A DNA stretch of 13,952 bases from an uncultured Burkholderiales bacterium (lineage in GTDB: Bacteria > Pseudomonadota > Gammaproteobacteria > Burkholderiales > Burkholderiaceae_C): the NCBI GenBank assembly GCA_903856995.1, contig CAIODK010000160.1, positions 1 to 13,952 of the forward strand, given 5' to 3'. The notes beneath the pieces were generated by a model that saw only the letters and a program-made list of their open reading frames with translations, had not been told where the DNA came from and made no database searches. Positions 6,419-12,890 of the stretch are shown here, one piece after another. The translations under genes and the position numbers were made by a program. Within the stretch, counting starts at the first letter, position 1, and each line of letters begins with the position of its first letter.

Positions 6419-7417
6419 ATGTTTAGCTTCTTTAAGAAAAAAATCTCCCAAGATGCCTCCCCAGAGGCAGCAACCATCCCCTCAGAACGTCCACGCGCCA
6501 ACTGGATGGCCCGTTTGGGCAAAGGCCTACGCAGGACGGGCCAAAGCATCAGCACCGTGTTCACGGGCACGCAGATAGACGATGCCCTGTACGAAGAACT
6601 CGAAGCTGCCCTGCTCATGGCCGATGCCGGCGTGCAGGCGACCGAGTATTTGCTGACCGATTTGAAGCGCCGCGTTAAAGACAGCCACACCACAGAACCC
6701 GCTGCAGTCAAAGCGTTGCTGGCCGCCTCCATTGCGGAACTGCTGCAACCTCTCGAAAAAACACTCACCATCGGCACGCACAAACCTACCGTCATCATGG
6801 TGGCGGGTGTCAACGGTGCAGGCAAAACGACGTCGATTGGCAAACTCACCCGCCATCTGAGCGACAGTGGCGCCTCGGTTCTGTTGGCCGCTGCCGACAC
6901 CTTCCGTGCCGCCGCACGCGAGCAACTCACCGTGTGGGCCACACGCAACACGGTGGACATCGTGAGTCAAGAAGGCGGGGACCCTGCTTCTGTCAGTTTT
7001 GACGCCGTCACGGCTGGCCGTGCGCGCGGGAAAGACGTCGTGCTGGTCGACACAGCCGGCCGCTTGCCCACCCAATCGCATTTGATGGAAGAACTGAAAA
7101 AGATCAAACGCGTGGTGCAAAAGGCTGAAGAAACCGCACCCCATGAAGTGCTGCTGGTGATTGATGGCAACACAGGCCAAAACGCCCTTGCCCAAGTGAA
7201 AGCCTTCGACGAAACACTGGGTTTGACTGGCCTCATCGTCACCAAACTTGATGGCACCGCCAAAGGTGGTGTACTCGCCGCCATTGCGCTATGGGGCCAA
7301 AGCCGCGTGGCAGCAGGCGGCTTTGCCGTGCCCGTGTACTTCATTGGCGTGGGTGAGGCGGTGGAAGACCTCGAAACCTTCAATGCCCAAGAGTTTGCCG
7401 ATGCCCTCTTGGGCTAA
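6419..7417 (+). CDS. ftsY: Signal recognition particle receptor FtsY
   Basis: The SRP receptor GTPase that docks ribosome-SRP complexes at the inner membrane for co-translational insertion. The 332 residues show a short basic and aromatic N-terminus (M-F-S-F-F-K-K-K), a modest A region, the helical N domain (about 30-115) and the G domain: P-loop G130-V-N-G-A-G-K-T137, A-A-D-T-F-R-A-A-A-R-E-Q-L (158-170), D-T-A-G-R (211-215), T-K-L-D-G-T-A-K-G-G (275-284), and Y-F-I-G-V-G-E near the end. The acidic A domain is much shorter than in E. coli, as is usual in betaproteobacteria. A small Gly/Ala insertion (about 295-302) precedes the P-V-Y-F-I-G strand. It diverges from rsmD with a 30-base gap, and no strong Shine-Dalgarno sequence is visible. 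Confidence 0.97.
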   Translation: MFSFFKKKISQDASPEAATIPSERPRANWMARLGKGLRRTGQSISTVFTGTQIDDALYEELEAALLMADAGVQATEYLLTDLKRRVKDSHTTEPAAVKALLAASIAELLQPLEKTLTIGTHKPTVIMVAGVNGAGKTTSIGKLTRHLSDSGASVLLAAADTFRAAAREQLTVWATRNTVDIVSQEGGDPASVSFDAVTAGRARGKDVVLVDTAGRLPTQSHLMEELKKIKRVVQKAEETAPHEVLLVIDGNTGQNALAQVKAFDETLGLTGLIVTKLDGTAKGGVLAAIALWGQSRVAAGGFAVPVYFIGVGEAVEDLETFNAQEFADALLG

Positions 7418-7422
7418 ACACT

Positions 7423-7647
7423 TCAGGGCGTGAGCACGCCTTTCAAGCTATCGCGCCACTGACCGCATCGCTCTTGCGCATCCACCACAGGGTAGCTGTC
7501 CATTCGACCTTGCTTGCGCGTCAGCGGTGGCTGCATGAAATAACCCAAACCGCAGCGCAGCTGGGTTTCCGACGAATCTGAATTCAACACATGCGCGCAG
7601 CTCTTGCAGCACTGCACGGCAATTCGCTCCAAGGTCATGGGTGGCAT
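7423..7647 (-). CDS. Small cysteine-rich protein, unknown function
   Basis: A 74-residue protein with five cysteines: C13-C14-x2-C17 near the N-terminus, then C32 and C61, the latter two both in R-C-G triplets. The spacing suggests a small metal (possibly zinc) or iron-sulfur site, but it matches no domain I can name. No signal peptide or membrane segment is seen. AGGAG six bases upstream of ATG 7647 (complement CTCCT at 7654-7658) gives good support for translation. It is convergent with ftsY (5 bases between stops) and divergent from rpoH. A promoter-like pair with a LexA-like box lies just upstream of it. Being short and unrecognised, it is less certain than its neighbours. Confidence 0.6.
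   Translation of the reverse strand: MPPMTLERIAVQCCKSCAHVLNSDSSETQLRCGLGYFMQPPLTRKQGRMDSYPVVDAQERCGQWRDSLKGVLTP
7425..7443 (+). terminator. Weak possible terminator after ftsY
   Basis: GGCGTG and CACGCC (7427-7440) form a tight hairpin followed by TTTC only. It begins 8 bases after the ftsY stop and overlaps the 3' end of the convergent small gene. The short loop and short T-run make it doubtful. Confidence 0.3.
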
Positions 7648-7664
7648 AGCAGGCTCCTGTTAAA

Positions 7665-7684
7665 TACTGTGATTATTTTCAGTA
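7665..7684. promoter_or_regulatory. LexA-like (SOS box) palindrome
   Basis: TACTGT-N8-TCAGTA differs at one position from the 20-bp enterobacterial LexA consensus arms TACTGT/ACAGTA, and keeps CTG-N10-CAG. It covers the -10 and predicted start of a minus-strand promoter for the small cysteine-rich gene, a typical repressor position. A chance AT-rich palindrome cannot be excluded. Confidence 0.4.
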
Positions 7685-7710
7685 TATGTTAAAAAACACA
7701 GTGCTTACAA
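7681..7710 (-). promoter_or_regulatory. Possible sigma-70 promoter of the small cysteine-rich gene
   Basis: On the minus strand TTGTAA (7710-7705) and TATACT (7686-7681) are spaced by 18 bases; TATACT matches the -10 consensus at five of six positions and the -35 at four of six. The predicted start near 7674 would give a leader of about 26 bases containing the AGGAG. Confidence 0.4.
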
Positions 7711-7722
7711 GCCCGCAAGATC

Positions 7723-7751
7723 AAGGGTTAACCCATAAACCTTGAAGGGTT
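7723..7751. repeat. AAGGGTT direct repeats and GGGTTAACCC palindrome upstream of rpoH
   Basis: AAGGGTT occurs at 7723-7729 and again at 7745-7751, 22 bases apart or about two helical turns. The first copy is part of a perfect palindrome GGGTTAACCC (7725-7734). The second copy overlaps the proposed sigma-32 -35 element and the left edge of CIRCE. No regulator can be assigned. Confidence 0.35.
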
Positions 7752-7770
7752 TAGCACTCTACCCTCATGA
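7741..7770 (+). promoter_or_regulatory. Candidate sigma-32 (RpoH-dependent) promoter of rpoH
   Basis: CTTGAAG (7741-7747) matches the heat-shock -35 consensus CTTGAAA at six of seven positions. After 15 bases comes CCTCATGA (7763-7770), which resembles the -10 consensus CCCCATNT at five of seven defined positions. The -10 lies in the spacer and right arm of the CIRCE element. Similar half-matches occur by chance elsewhere in the window, so this is suggestive only. Confidence 0.4.
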
Positions 7771-7777
7771 GTGCTAA
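7751..7777. promoter_or_regulatory. CIRCE element (HrcA operator) upstream of rpoH
   Basis: TTAGCACTC (7751-7759), a 9-base spacer, and GAGTGCTAA (7769-7777) match the CIRCE consensus TTAGCACTC-N9-GAGTGCTAA at every position. CIRCE is the binding site of the heat-shock repressor HrcA, best known in front of groESL and dnaK operons. Here it ends 33 bases before the rpoH ATG and overlaps the candidate promoters. hrcA itself is not in the window. Confidence 0.95.
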
Positions 7778-7780
7778 TAT
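7751..7780 (+). promoter_or_regulatory. Candidate sigma-70 promoter of rpoH overlapping CIRCE
   Basis: TAATAT (7775-7780) is a good -10 hexamer. TTAGCA (7751-7756), 18 bases upstream, is a four-of-six -35. Both hexamers fall on the arms of CIRCE, so HrcA binding would block polymerase directly. The predicted start near 7787 gives a leader of about 24 bases. Confidence 0.45.
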
Positions 7781-7810
7781 AGGCGATCGTTATCCGAAAG
7801 GACTACAAAG

Positions 7811-8734
7811 ATGACTACGCTAACGCAACAGCCTCTCGCTATTTCCAACCCTTGGGCTCTGGTTCCCTCTTTGGGCAACCTCGATGCCTACATCACGGCA
7901 GCCAACCGCTTGCCCATGCTCACCCTTGCGCAAGAGCAGGAGTTTGCACGTCAACTCAAAGACGACAACAACCTCGAAGCCGCTGGAAAGCTGGTGCTCT
8001 CGCATCTGCGTTTGGTGGTGTCGGTGTCGCGCCAATACTTGGGTTACGGACTGCCCCACGCTGACCTGATTCAAGAAGGCAACATCGGCCTGATGAAAGC
8101 CGTCAAACGCTTCGACCCCGACCAAGGCGTGCGTTTGGTGAGCTATGCCATGCATTGGATCAAGGCTGAGATTCACGAATACATCTTGAAAAACTGGCGC
8201 ATGGTCAAAGTGGCCACCACCAAGGCCCAGCGCAAACTGTTTTTCAACCTGCGTTCGATGAAGCAAGGTTTCAAGGCTGACGCGCTCGATGCCACACACC
8301 GCAACACCCTCAACCCACAAGAGGTGAAGGTGGTCGCGACCAAGCTCAACGTCAAGCCAGAAGAAGTGCTGGAGATGGAAATGCGCATGTCTGGCGGCGA
8401 TGTGTTGCTCGACCCCACTCCCAACGAAGATAGCGATGATGCCTTTGGCCCCATCGCCTACTTGACCGACACCAACCACGAGCCCACCGCCATGATGGCC
8501 GCGCACCAGCGCGACGTATTGGCGTCTGATGGCATTGCCGCCGCGCTGAATGTGCTGGACGACCGCAGCCGCCGCATCGTGGAAGAGCGTTGGCTCAAGG
8601 TAGAAGACAACGGCTCTGGCGGCATGACCCTGCACGACTTGGCCGCAGAGTACGGCGTGAGCGCCGAACGCATTCGCCAAATCGAAGTGGCAGCCATGAA
8701 GAAGATGAAAACCACTTTGGCAGCTTACGCCTAA
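7811..8734 (+). CDS. rpoH: RNA polymerase heat-shock sigma factor sigma-32
   Basis: Directs RNA polymerase to heat-shock promoters (chaperones and proteases). The 307 residues contain sigma region 1.2 (about 25-55), region 2 with L-V-L-S-H-L-R-L-V-V (61-70), the core-binding D-L-I-Q-E-G-N-I-G-L-M (85-95) and the -10 reading Y-A-M-H-W-I-K-A-E-I (112-121). The RpoH box Q140-R-K-L-F-F-N-L-R148 distinguishes RpoH from other group 3 sigmas. Region 4.2 has a helix-turn-helix (about 273-299, L-A-A-E-Y-G-V-S-A-E-R-I-R-Q-I-E). AAAGGA at 7797-7802, eight bases before ATG 7811, sets the start. The upstream region holds a perfect CIRCE operator plus possible sigma-70 and sigma-32 promoters. A strong terminator follows the stop. 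Confidence 0.97.
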   Translation: MTTLTQQPLAISNPWALVPSLGNLDAYITAANRLPMLTLAQEQEFARQLKDDNNLEAAGKLVLSHLRLVVSVSRQYLGYGLPHADLIQEGNIGLMKAVKRFDPDQGVRLVSYAMHWIKAEIHEYILKNWRMVKVATTKAQRKLFFNLRSMKQGFKADALDATHRNTLNPQEVKVVATKLNVKPEEVLEMEMRMSGGDVLLDPTPNEDSDDAFGPIAYLTDTNHEPTAMMAAHQRDVLASDGIAAALNVLDDRSRRIVEERWLKVEDNGSGGMTLHDLAAEYGVSAERIRQIEVAAMKKMKTTLAAYA

Positions 8735-8753
8735 GCAACGCCAGCACACCAAC

Positions 8754-8788
8754 AAAAGGGCCGCCATGGTTTGCATGGCGGCCCTTTT
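8754..8788. terminator. Bidirectional terminator between rpoH and the SCO gene
   Basis: A perfect 15-bp stem AAAAGGGCCGCCATG/CATGGCGGCCCTTTT closes on GTTTG. The A-run and T-run at the two ends give a U-tract in both directions, so it can end rpoH transcription (stop 8734) and the minus-strand oxidase assembly cluster (stop 8807). Confidence 0.93.
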
Positions 8789-8806
8789 ACTTTGATCTGA
8801 AAGCCA

Positions 8807-9403
8807 TCAGGGTATTGTTTTGAGCAAAGTCTGAATGTCTTGAGCTAGTACCTTCTCACCCACCCCATAACGGCTGTACAAACGCAAGTTGCCTTGAGTG
8901 TCATACACATAACTGCCAGCAGAGTGGTCCATGGTGTAGCTGGTAGGTGTTTTGCCATCCACCTTTTTGTAATAAATCTTGTAGTCCTTGGCGACTACGG
9001 CCAACTGCTCGGGCGTCGGGATGAAGGCCACAAATGTGGGGTCAAAGTTGGCCATGTAGGCCTTGAGCATCTCTGGCGTATCCCGCGCTGGATCTACCGT
9101 CACAAACGCCCCCTGCAACTTGTCGGCATCCGCTCCGAGCAAACGTTTGACTTCGGCCAACTCGGTCATGGAGGTCGGGCACACATCAGGGCATTGGGTG
9201 TAGCCGAAAAACAGCACCACCACCTTGCCTTTGAAATCAGACAGGCTCCGGTTTTGACCATTTTGGTCCATCAAGGTAAAGCCCTTGGCGTAATCTGCAC
9301 CCGTGATGTCAATGGCGTTGAACTTGGGCTTGTCAGCATTGCACGCAACCAAGGCGAGAACCGTCAAAGTGGACAACAACAGGCGACGGGTGGTTTGAAT
9401 CAT
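8807..9403 (-). CDS. sco1: SCO1/SenC family copper chaperone lipoprotein for cytochrome c oxidase
   Basis: Thioredoxin-fold protein that helps deliver copper to, or reduce, the CuA site of cytochrome c oxidase on the periplasmic face. The mature protein begins at a lipobox L-V-A-C21 after a short basic and hydrophobic signal, so it is probably lipid-anchored. Copper ligands are visible: C71-P-D-V-C75 in F-G-Y-T-Q-C-P-D-V-C-P and His160 in Y-T-M-D-H-S-A. ATG 9403 gives 198 residues; its first base is the last base of the ctaB stop (TGATG), implying coupled translation. The open frame extends to 9601 inside ctaB, but that extension would bury the signal peptide. It is the last gene of the minus-strand heme A and oxidase assembly cluster. 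Confidence 0.95.
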   Translation of the reverse strand: MIQTTRRLLLSTLTVLALVACNADKPKFNAIDITGADYAKGFTLMDQNGQNRSLSDFKGKVVVLFFGYTQCPDVCPTSMTELAEVKRLLGADADKLQGAFVTVDPARDTPEMLKAYMANFDPTFVAFIPTPEQLAVVAKDYKIYYKKVDGKTPTSYTMDHSAGSYVYDTQGNLRLYSRYGVGEKVLAQDIQTLLKTIP

Positions 9404-10290
9404 CACAGGTAATGGTCTATCAAAAGTGCCGCAAACAGCAGGCTGAGGTGAATGAGAGAAAAACGAAAGGTCTTGCGCGACAGCTCGTCCGAGTAGTTGC
9501 GCCACAGGGCCCAACCGTAACCGCAAAACCCAAGACTCAACACCACCGCACTGACCAAATAGAACCAGCCACTCATGCGGTAGATAAACGGCATCATGCA
9601 AGCCGCGAACAAGACGAAGGTGTAGAGCAAGATTTGCAAACGCGTGAACTCATTGCCATGCGTGACTGGCAGCATGGGTAGCCCGGACTTGCGGTAGTCC
9701 TCCACCCGGTAAAGCGCCAAGGCCCAAAAGTGCGGCGGTGTCCACAGGAAGATGATGAGGAACAGGATCAAAGCCTCGGGGCTTACCTCGCCTGCCATCG
9801 CGGCCCAACCCAACACGGGGGGCATGGCACCAGATGCACCGCCAATCACGATATTCTGTGGCGTGAGGGGTTTCAAGATAACCGTGTAAACCACCGCATA
9901 GCCCACAAACGTGGCGAAAGTCAGCCACATGGTGAGCGGGTTCACCCACACATACAAAATCGTCGATCCCACCACACACATGAACGTGGAAAACAGCAAG
10001 GTGTCGCGGTCACTCAACTCACCTTTGGCCGTTGGACGCCAGGCGGTGCGCTTCATGCGCGAGTCAATCCCTTTTTCGACCAAACAGTTGAAGGCAGCAG
10101 CAGCACCGGCGACAAACCAAATTCCCAAACATGCCAGTAAAGCCAGTTGCACCTCAGGCCAAGAAGGCACACCGGGCACCGCCAACACCATGCCAATCAG
10201 GGCACAAAACACAATGAGTTGAATCACGCGGGGTTTGGTCAGTGCATTGAACTGACGCAAGCGGGTAAGCGTAGGAGAAGCGAAGCTCAT
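9403..10290 (-). CDS. ctaB: Protoheme IX farnesyltransferase (heme O synthase)
   Basis: UbiA-family integral membrane prenyltransferase that farnesylates heme B to heme O, the precursor of heme A. The N-terminal A-L-T-K-P-R-V family motif (16-22) is present. The first prenyl-diphosphate site reads N68-C-L-V-E72-K-G-I-D76, with Glu where many relatives have Asp, followed by R-M-K-R-T. The second conserved motif is D-Y-R-K-S-G-L-P-M-L-P-V. Several hydrophobic helices follow the usual CyoE/CtaB pattern. ATG 10290 gives 295 residues beginning M-S-F-A-S-P and leaves a 13-base gap after ctaA; ATG 10314 would overlap ctaA by 11 bases and adds eight residues. Neither has a strong Shine-Dalgarno sequence, so the start is a judgement. 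It lies between ctaA and the SCO gene. Confidence 0.95.
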   Translation of the reverse strand: MSFASPTLTRLRQFNALTKPRVIQLIVFCALIGMVLAVPGVPSWPEVQLALLACLGIWFVAGAAAAFNCLVEKGIDSRMKRTAWRPTAKGELSDRDTLLFSTFMCVVGSTILYVWVNPLTMWLTFATFVGYAVVYTVILKPLTPQNIVIGGASGAMPPVLGWAAMAGEVSPEALILFLIIFLWTPPHFWALALYRVEDYRKSGLPMLPVTHGNEFTRLQILLYTFVLFAACMMPFIYRMSGWFYLVSAVVLSLGFCGYGWALWRNYSDELSRKTFRFSLIHLSLLFAALLIDHYL

Positions 10291-10303
10291 AAAACGGGTC
10301 TCA

Positions 10304-11434
10304 TCACAATGCATTCAAAACCGTGCTGCGCGAAGCACGCGCACCGGTCAACATCCACATCAGCACCACCACCAACGCCGCAGCGCCCCCGGTGTGCAAC
10401 ACAGCAGCCACCAGCGGCCAATCAAACACCACGTTTGATAAACCCGTGAGTAACTGCAACAACAAACACGCCAACAGCACATGCGCTGACGTTCTTAAAG
10501 CACGTACACGACGCACGAAAAAAGCCAAACAAGCCAAATAAGCCAAAACACCGTACGCGACCAAACGATGTACATAGTGGATGGCCGTCAGCGACTCAAA
10601 TGCAACAGGTTGGCCATTGGCATCCAGACCCAAGTGACGCCACAAGGTAAAGCCTTGCTCGAAGTTCATCAACGGCCACGCACTGGCTTGGCATAGCGGG
10701 AAGGTATTGCAAGCCAACACCGCATAGTTGGTGCTGACCCAACCACCTAGCAAGACTTGCACGGTCAGCAGCAACAAGCCCATCAGAGTTGCCGCATACA
10801 ACGGCGGACGAATCAAAATGGCTTGACTGCGCGCACTCACCAAGTGTTGGCGTTGCACCTGCAAGGTCAGCAAGGCCAGCAACACCAAGCCACCGAACAA
10901 ATGCAGCGTGACGATCAAGGGGAATAACTTCATGGTAACGGTCAGGGCACCAAACGCACCCTGCACACACACCCACAACAACGTGATCGTCGGCAACAAA
11001 ACACCATGGCTCTCGTCACTGCGCCAGCGGCGCATCCAAGCAAATGCGGTGAGTGTCAAGATCAGCCCACCCACGGCCATGGCCATGTAACGATGTACCA
11101 TTTCAATCCAAGCCTTGGTGTGCGTCACAGGCCCACTGGGCATTTGACTTTGCTCCACGGCAATCGCCGCTTGCGCACCCACTGGGCTGGCATGCCCATA
11201 GCAACCCGGCCAATCGGGGCAACCCAAGCCTGAGTCAGTCAAGCGAGTGAATGCCCCAAACAGCACCAAGTCAAAAGTGATGAACAAGGTGAGCAAAGTC
11301 AGCACCTGGACGCGCCGCGCAGTCGATGCTTGCGGGTTGCGCAACCACACCCAGCACAGCGGCACCATGGCCACCAATGTGCCCATGATGAGCAGGTGCA
11401 GCACCGGCGTGAGGTTGTACGCGCTATCTGTCAT
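10304..11434 (-). CDS. ctaA: Heme A synthase (COX15/CtaA family)
   Basis: Integral membrane enzyme that oxidises the C8 methyl of heme O to the formyl group of heme A. It has 376 residues and about eight predicted helices. The heme-ligand or catalytic histidines expected in the family are seen in E111-M-V-H114-R, T-L-H178-L-F-G-G, A-I-H286-Y-V-H289-R and V-L-H347-T-G-G. The paired periplasmic cysteines C72-P-D-W-P-G-C78, and a second pair C242/C248, match the family pattern and could be redox-active. The first loop has R-L-T-D-S-G-L-G. ATG 11434 starts 12 bases after the stop of the SCO-like gene. Together with ctaB it supplies heme A for the aa3-type oxidase whose subunit III lies nearby. 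Confidence 0.95.
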   Translation of the reverse strand: MTDSAYNLTPVLHLLIMGTLVAMVPLCWVWLRNPQASTARRVQVLTLLTLFITFDLVLFGAFTRLTDSGLGCPDWPGCYGHASPVGAQAAIAVEQSQMPSGPVTHTKAWIEMVHRYMAMAVGGLILTLTAFAWMRRWRSDESHGVLLPTITLLWVCVQGAFGALTVTMKLFPLIVTLHLFGGLVLLALLTLQVQRQHLVSARSQAILIRPPLYAATLMGLLLLTVQVLLGGWVSTNYAVLACNTFPLCQASAWPLMNFEQGFTLWRHLGLDANGQPVAFESLTAIHYVHRLVAYGVLAYLACLAFFVRRVRALRTSAHVLLACLLLQLLTGLSNVVFDWPLVAAVLHTGGAAALVVVLMWMLTGARASRSTVLNAL

Positions 11435-11446
11435 GCGTTAACGGGC

Positions 11447-12139
11447 TCAGCGGCCTGCCTCGTCCCAAGACGAAGATGCGCGTAACAAACGTTCGATGTC
11501 ACGCTTGGTTTTCAGCGCGCCCTCTGCCGTCAGATTTGCCGGGAAACGCATCATCCATTGACCCTGCGGGTCGACCAAGTACAAATGATCGGACAGTTTC
11601 TGACCCTGTGCAGGTTGCAGCCACTGCGCTAGCGCGCCAGCATCGATGCGGACAACCGTCGCCTCTTGCAAGGCGGGCAAGATGCTGCGAGGAACTTCGG
11701 CTTGATCGTTCACCAACCATACCCACTCTGTACGTGCGCGGTCTTTGCCCAAACCTGTCAATATTTGACGCTGCAAATACAACTGATGCTGGCAATCTGT
11801 TGAGCAATCACCACCCGCCACGCTGATGAACAGCCATTGACCTTTGAGCTCCGGCATTTGCAAAGTCTCGCCACCCAAGCCGCGCACTTGCACATCCGGC
11901 AAGGCGCGCACGGGCTGAATCAACTCGCCGAAATTACGGCGTCCTTCGGGTCGCACCACGTAGTAGGCGAAATAAGAGGCCACCACCGGCGCAGCACACA
12001 CCAGCAACACGAGCAACATGCGAAATCGTCCGATCGATGTGCGCTTGGCATCGGTTTGCACCACCTCTGAGGGCGAAGGTAAGTCATACACCGTCATCCC
12101 CAAAGGGTGGTGTGTTTTAGAGCGAGGTGCGTCTTGCAT
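11447..12139 (-). CDS. Membrane-anchored SCO-like CxxxC protein in the oxidase assembly cluster
   Basis: A 230-residue conserved-type protein without a firm family name. One hydrophobic segment (about 41-62, M-L-L-V-L-L-V-C-A-A-P-V-V) would anchor it in the inner membrane with a periplasmic C-terminal domain. That domain looks thioredoxin-like: L-K-G-Q-W-L-F-I-S-V-A-G-G-D-C112-S-T-D-C116-Q, then a V-W-L-V strand, then S-D-H185-L-Y-L-V-D-P-Q-G. The C-x3-C pair and a later His before a V-D-P-Q-G turn parallel the copper ligands of SCO1, which is encoded three genes on. A copper or disulfide role in oxidase assembly is inferred. ATG 12139 overlaps the SURF1 end by 23 bases; ATG 12097 (M-T-V-Y-D-L-P) is an alternative, and neither has a clear Shine-Dalgarno sequence. 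Confidence 0.8.
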   Translation of the reverse strand: MQDAPRSKTHHPLGMTVYDLPSPSEVVQTDAKRTSIGRFRMLLVLLVCAAPVVASYFAYYVVRPEGRRNFGELIQPVRALPDVQVRGLGGETLQMPELKGQWLFISVAGGDCSTDCQHQLYLQRQILTGLGKDRARTEWVWLVNDQAEVPRSILPALQEATVVRIDAGALAQWLQPAQGQKLSDHLYLVDPQGQWMMRFPANLTAEGALKTKRDIERLLRASSSWDEAGR

Positions 12140-12890
12140 GGCGATACGGTTGAATGAGTTGAAACCAAATGTAGAGCATCAGCTGCAAGGCAGCGAGCGC
12201 AAACCATTGGAAGGCATAAGCGAGGTTTTTTTCAACCCCCGCAGTGATTTGAGGCCAGTCGCGTAACAAACCGTCTGAAGCCGTATCTGTTTGCAACACA
12301 GTGGCAGCAAATGTGCCGCCCACTTGTGCGGCATACGCATCCAATTTGATATTTTGCCGAATCACAGAAGTCCCTGAGTCAGACCCAGACATATCTGGCT
12401 CGTCACGCAAGGCCATCAATGGGGAGGGTGGTGGCGCAATACGGCCTTGCAACGACACCACACCTGTCGGTGTTTGGATCTGGGGCAACAACGTGCGGTC
12501 GTATTGATGGCGTGGTACCCATCCGCGTTGCACCAACACCCGCGTGAAGGGATTCAACTGCAAAGGGGTAAGCACCCAAAAGCCTGCACGGCCGTTCATC
12601 GGTCGATTGTCCAGATACACGGTGTGCGCAGGCAGCCACTGCCCCTGCAATGTCACGCGTTGATGCAGCAGCCCAAAGTTCGAGGGCGTGGCCAGCAACG
12701 CCGAGGTATCCAACACAGGTGACGCCAACTGCGCCACGATGGCCGACTGACGTTGCTCCTTCTCAGCCGCACGCGACAACTGCCAAAACCCCAAACGTAC
12801 CGTCACCGCCACGCCGATCAGCATGGCCAGCGTCACCCATGCAAAAGCACGGGTGCGTGGAATAGAGATAATGACAGGTATGAAATTCAT
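12117..12890 (-). CDS. surf1: SURF1 family cytochrome c oxidase biogenesis protein
   Basis: Inner-membrane assembly factor linked to heme A insertion into oxidase subunit I. The hairpin topology of the family is visible: an N-terminal helix (about 16-33), directly followed by G-F-W-Q-L-S-R-A-A-E-K-E, a periplasmic domain with L-Q-G-Q-W-L, V-Y-L-D-N-R-P, G-F-W-V-L-T-P-L and V-L-V-Q-R-G-W-V-P-R, and a C-terminal helix beginning L-A-Y-A-F-Q-W-F-A-L-A. ATG 12890 gives 257 residues, a usual length. The frame is open to 12956, which lies deeper in the divergent DUF2909 gene and is not favoured. Even at 12890 the start overlaps that gene by 11 bases. Start choice is uncertain because no ribosome binding site is evident. 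Confidence 0.9.
   Translation of the reverse strand: MNFIPVIISIPRTRAFAWVTLAMLIGVAVTVRLGFWQLSRAAEKEQRQSAIVAQLASPVLDTSALLATPSNFGLLHQRVTLQGQWLPAHTVYLDNRPMNGRAGFWVLTPLQLNPFTRVLVQRGWVPRHQYDRTLLPQIQTPTGVVSLQGRIAPPPSPLMALRDEPDMSGSDSGTSVIRQNIKLDAYAAQVGGTFAATVLQTDTASDGLLRDWPQITAGVEKNLAYAFQWFALAALQLMLYIWFQLIQPYRHARRTSL

Noticed and set aside
7820..8776. 318-codon reading frame on the minus strand antisense to rpoH
   Set aside because: It is a His/Val/Gly-rich shadow of rpoH codon bias with no recognisable motif, and it extends into the terminator.
9404..9601. 66-residue N-terminal extension of the SCO gene
   Set aside because: It lies wholly inside ctaB and would move the lipobox signal away from the N-terminus.
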